From NCBI GenBank assembly GCA_007136595.1, contig SLGQ01000263.1, positions 1-9,269 of the forward strand: a stretch of 9,269 bases of DNA. The letters are read 5' to 3'. The translations under genes and the position numbers were made by a program. The notes under the pieces were generated by a model. It saw only the letters and a program-made list of their open reading frames with translations, did no database searches and was not told where the DNA came from. Below, piece by piece: positions 7,174 to 9,269 of this stretch (positions are counted from its first letter, which is position 1; the number at the start of each line of letters is the position of its first letter). Source of the DNA: Candidatus Sumerlaeota bacterium (lineage in GTDB: Bacteria > UBP6 > UBA1177).

Positions 7174-8472
7174 ATGAAAAAGCTTACTTTCATATTTTTT
7201 CTGTTAGTTTTCACGCATCTTTTTGCAAACGATCACAAGTTTGCAGTAATTGCAGATTATGGTGGAGATATGCTTCCTGCAAACGGAATGTGCGGCGGAG
7301 GACCTATGATGCCAAGAGGGCTTTGCATTAATAAAGTGGGTCCGGTTTTTTATTCAATTTACCCCGATGAATACGATGCTCTGGTTTTTTTCACGACAAA
7401 ACCTCTCTTTGGGCTTAACGACCCTAAGCAGGCTTTTATTACTAAGGCGGATGTAAAAGGGATCGGGTATGACACCACACTGAACAACCCTTCTCAAGTA
7501 GGTTCTGCGGGAAGACTGATGGTTTCTGCCGTAGTTGGCAATCTTGCAAGTTTTCCTGATGATCCGGATGGAACTTTTTCAATAATTCCGATAAGAGGAG
7601 TTGAGGTCATTGCTCACGAAATTGCTCACAGATGGCTTGCTTATATTACGGTAGATCATAACGATGGTGCCGGAAAGAGGGATATTTTAAGAGATTATGT
7701 GAACGAAAATGCCGGCAACCACTGGTCATGCTGGTTTAATACGGATGGCTCCGTTCAATATGGCGGAACGCTTTCTGATAACGGGGATGGCTCATTCACC
7801 GATACATTCGGACCAAGAAAATTCAGTCAGCTTGATCAGTATCTCATGGGAATAAGACCTCCTGAAGAAGTTGATCCAATGTATTATGTAAGAGTCGGAT
7901 ACAGCCTGAACGGCTGCCCTGATGTACCGGGTCAACCTGGAACCACCAGAACATATACGGGACAAAAGATTGAATTTGGTATAGAAGATATTATCAGAGC
8001 AAATGGACCAAGAGATCCGGCTTCCTCTCCATGTCATCTGAAAGTGGGTTTTGTCCTTGTACATCATCCTGATTTTTATCCGCTCCCGTTTGAACTGGAA
8101 AAAGTTGAAAATTACAGAAAAGCACTTGAAGACTGGTGGGTCACAGCAACTGACGGAAGAGGCTCAATTGATACTGACATAAACAGATGCGGAACAGGCA
8201 CACCGGAATGTCCCGGAACAGCCGACATTAACTGTGTCAACGAAAATGAAGATCCTGAAACTGACGAAGATATACTGCCTGATGAAGACAACAATATGGA
8301 AGAACCCGATATTGAAGAGCATCAAACCGAAGAACCTGATGTAACAACTGAAATTCCGGATGAATTTGAAGTTATCGAAACACCGGATGAAAAGGGAGAA
8401 AAAGATGAAAATTTACAAGATGATCCAATAAAATCCAAATCTTCAGGTGGATGCTCCATATTATTTCATTAG
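7174..8472 (+). CDS. Exported HEXXH zinc-metalloprotease-like protein with acidic C-terminal tail
   Basis: The product has 432 residues. Residues 1-18 form a signal peptide (MKK, hydrophobic core, likely cut after the 'HLFA' alanine). The mature part has HEIAHRW with His148, Glu149 and His152, the zincin zinc-binding and catalytic signature. No metzincin third His is present (HEXXHxxGxxH is absent); Glu178 or His183 could complete the site. Other landmarks are NHWSCW (182-187) and QLDQYLMGIRPPEEV (219-233), motifs I recall from uncharacterised secreted zincins of myxobacteria and relatives. Nine cysteines in the mature chain suggest disulfides. Residues about 355-418 are an Asp/Glu/Pro-rich low-complexity tail with recurring PDE and EEPD units. 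The end is SSGGCSILFH. AGAGGTG precedes the ATG. It is a single gene transcribed away from its neighbours. Proteolytic activity is inferred from the motif; the substrate is unknown. Confidence 0.8.
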   Translation: MKKLTFIFFLLVFTHLFANDHKFAVIADYGGDMLPANGMCGGGPMMPRGLCINKVGPVFYSIYPDEYDALVFFTTKPLFGLNDPKQAFITKADVKGIGYDTTLNNPSQVGSAGRLMVSAVVGNLASFPDDPDGTFSIIPIRGVEVIAHEIAHRWLAYITVDHNDGAGKRDILRDYVNENAGNHWSCWFNTDGSVQYGGTLSDNGDGSFTDTFGPRKFSQLDQYLMGIRPPEEVDPMYYVRVGYSLNGCPDVPGQPGTTRTYTGQKIEFGIEDIIRANGPRDPASSPCHLKVGFVLVHHPDFYPLPFELEKVENYRKALEDWWVTATDGRGSIDTDINRCGTGTPECPGTADINCVNENEDPETDEDILPDEDNNMEEPDIEEHQTEEPDVTTEIPDEFEVIETPDEKGEKDENLQDDPIKSKSSGGCSILFH

Positions 8473-8530
8473 CGATAATAACTGAAGCTCTCAAAAAATG
8501 AAACAATTTTTACTTGACTTTAAAGGGAAT

Positions 8531-8568
8531 AACTGACCCCTTCGGTCTTTAACTGTCCTCCGGTCTTA
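8531..8568. repeat. Imperfect tandem repeat in the convergent gap
   Basis: Two head-to-tail copies: AACTGACCCCTTCGGTCTTT (8531-8550) and AACTGTCCTCCGGTCTTA (8551-8568), the second shorter by two bases. The block is flanked by TTAAAGGG (8520-8527) and CCCTTAA (8569-8575), which are near inverse complements. The whole could therefore fold as a stem with an inner GACC/GGTC hairpin (8535-8546). The rest of the 99-base gap between the converging genes shows no gene and no clear intrinsic terminator with a U-run. Confidence 0.5.
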
Positions 8569-8571
8569 CCC

Positions 8572-9269
8572 TTAATTTGAAGGATGTATGTCAAAACTGC
8601 CGGAAACATAAACTTTATCGCCGATAATAATTACAGCGGAAAGTATTTCCCTGAATCCGGACATATAGTTGCCTGCTTTTTCAATGTCATTTTCAGTTTT
8701 CATAATATTGCATACCGCTGTAGCGAGTGCATCCGCCAGAGAGGCGTCATGACACGATATAACAACTGCATCCGCCTTTCCAAAAGAAAACGAATGACCT
8801 ACAGTACCCGAAGAAGTACAAATTCCAAGAGGTGTTTTTTCAGGCGGTATTTTAAGCATAATTTTTCCTGATAAAGGAGATTCTCCTGCAAAAATCTCAA
8901 CAAAAAGAGGTTCTTTTGTTTTTGCCCAGATATCGCCCCCGTTTTCAACTATTATTTCTTTCGGATAATATTTTGCCAAAAGTTTTCTTCCCGCAAGTTC
9001 ACTTGTAAGACCTGCAACTGCCGCCATTGGACCCACACCTGCCTTCAAGGCGGCTTTTTTCATGTCCCTTATTTCAAAAGAATCTTCCATATCATGGTTT
9101 AAAGGCTTTAAACTCGTTAAAAAATCCGGAAACCTTGAAAAATAACTTTCAAGAACTTTTCTTATCCTCTTCACTTCATTTTGTGCTGTATTTTCAACAT
9201 CGTCAGAGTAAACAGCCGGATCTATACCTATATGGAGATCACTTTCATGAACTGTCGTATTAAAGAAAC
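8572..9269 (-). CDS. UPF0280 family (ApbE-like) protein, 5' end beyond the window
   Basis: The visible 232 residues read in frame from the right edge to the TAA at 8572. An internal GTG at 9174 could be mistaken for the start. However, the frame stays open upstream with 'TTVHESDLHIGIDPAVYSDDV', which matches the N-terminal ETDL-type strand of UPF0280, so the true start lies outside. Family hallmarks are SYFSRFPDFLTSLKPL, then AGVGPMAAVAGLTSE, the VENGGDIW motif, ESPLSGKIMLKIPPEKTPLGIC, and CTSSGTVGHSFSFGKADAV near the C-terminal half. The family has an ApbE-like fold (COG2122) and is usually listed as uncharacterised; flavin or cofactor-related chemistry is only suggested by the fold. No signal peptide can be judged because the start is missing. 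It converges on the secreted-protein gene, and no functional link to the atp genes is apparent. Confidence 0.9.
   Translation of the reverse strand, partial: FFNTTVHESDLHIGIDPAVYSDDVENTAQNEVKRIRKVLESYFSRFPDFLTSLKPLNHDMEDSFEIRDMKKAALKAGVGPMAAVAGLTSELAGRKLLAKYYPKEIIVENGGDIWAKTKEPLFVEIFAGESPLSGKIMLKIPPEKTPLGICTSSGTVGHSFSFGKADAVVISCHDASLADALATAVCNIMKTENDIEKAGNYMSGFREILSAVIIIGDKVYVSGSFDIHPSN

Noticed and set aside
8448..8501. Alternative frame at the end of the secreted-protein gene giving a hydrophobic WMLHIISLAIITEALKK tail, as if a frameshift had removed a membrane anchor
   Set aside because: The segment is too short and contains a Glu in its core; no slippery run sits at the junction. The in-frame GGCSILFH ending is equally plausible.

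Overview
The window is an AT-rich bacterial segment carrying the front part of a V-type (A/V-type) ATPase operon, a cation/proton antiporter, a secreted zinc-protease-like protein and one end of a UPF0280 gene. The ATPase has the layout I associate with spirochaetes, chlamydiae and some Bacteroidetes: atpE, a DUF2764-type gene, atpA, atpB, atpD. It does not follow the archaeal/Thermus order with separate C and F subunits. The catalytic A subunit has the variant 'CGERAGEVVE' loop of that bacterial group. I cannot name the organism from the sequence. The acidic Asp/Glu/Pro tail and short Gly-Gly-Cys end of the secreted protein suggest a Gram-negative-type or candidate-phylum lineage that exports repeat-tailed proteins, but this is inference.

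Layout, left to right: positions 1-4734 are all minus strand and read right to left as atpE (4734-4099), DUF2764-like protein (4079-3237), atpA (3223-1463), atpB (1461-163) and atpD (from 159, running off the left edge). Gaps between genes are 19, 13, 1 and 3 bases, so this is one transcription unit. A good sigma70-type promoter lies at 4813-4786, and its spacer is filled by an FNR/CRP-like dyad. The membrane subunits I and K would be expected beyond the left edge.

Positions 4903-7011 (minus) encode a CPA2-family cation/proton antiporter fused to a PTS EIIA type-2 domain. It sits just upstream of the ATPase operon on the same strand, with a 168-base gap that holds the ATPase promoter. A divergent control region (7012-7173) separates it from a plus-strand gene (7174-8472) for an exported HEXXH protein with an acidic tail. 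A short convergent gap (8473-8571) holds an imperfect tandem repeat. The last gene (8572 to the right edge, minus) is a 5'-truncated UPF0280/ApbE-like protein.

How the genes may work together: the rotary ATPase couples ATP to ion movement across the membrane. The antiporter exchanges cations for protons, so the two could share control of the H+/Na+ gradient, with the EIIA domain as a possible link to phosphotransfer status. The protease-like and UPF0280 genes show no evident link to this bioenergetic block.
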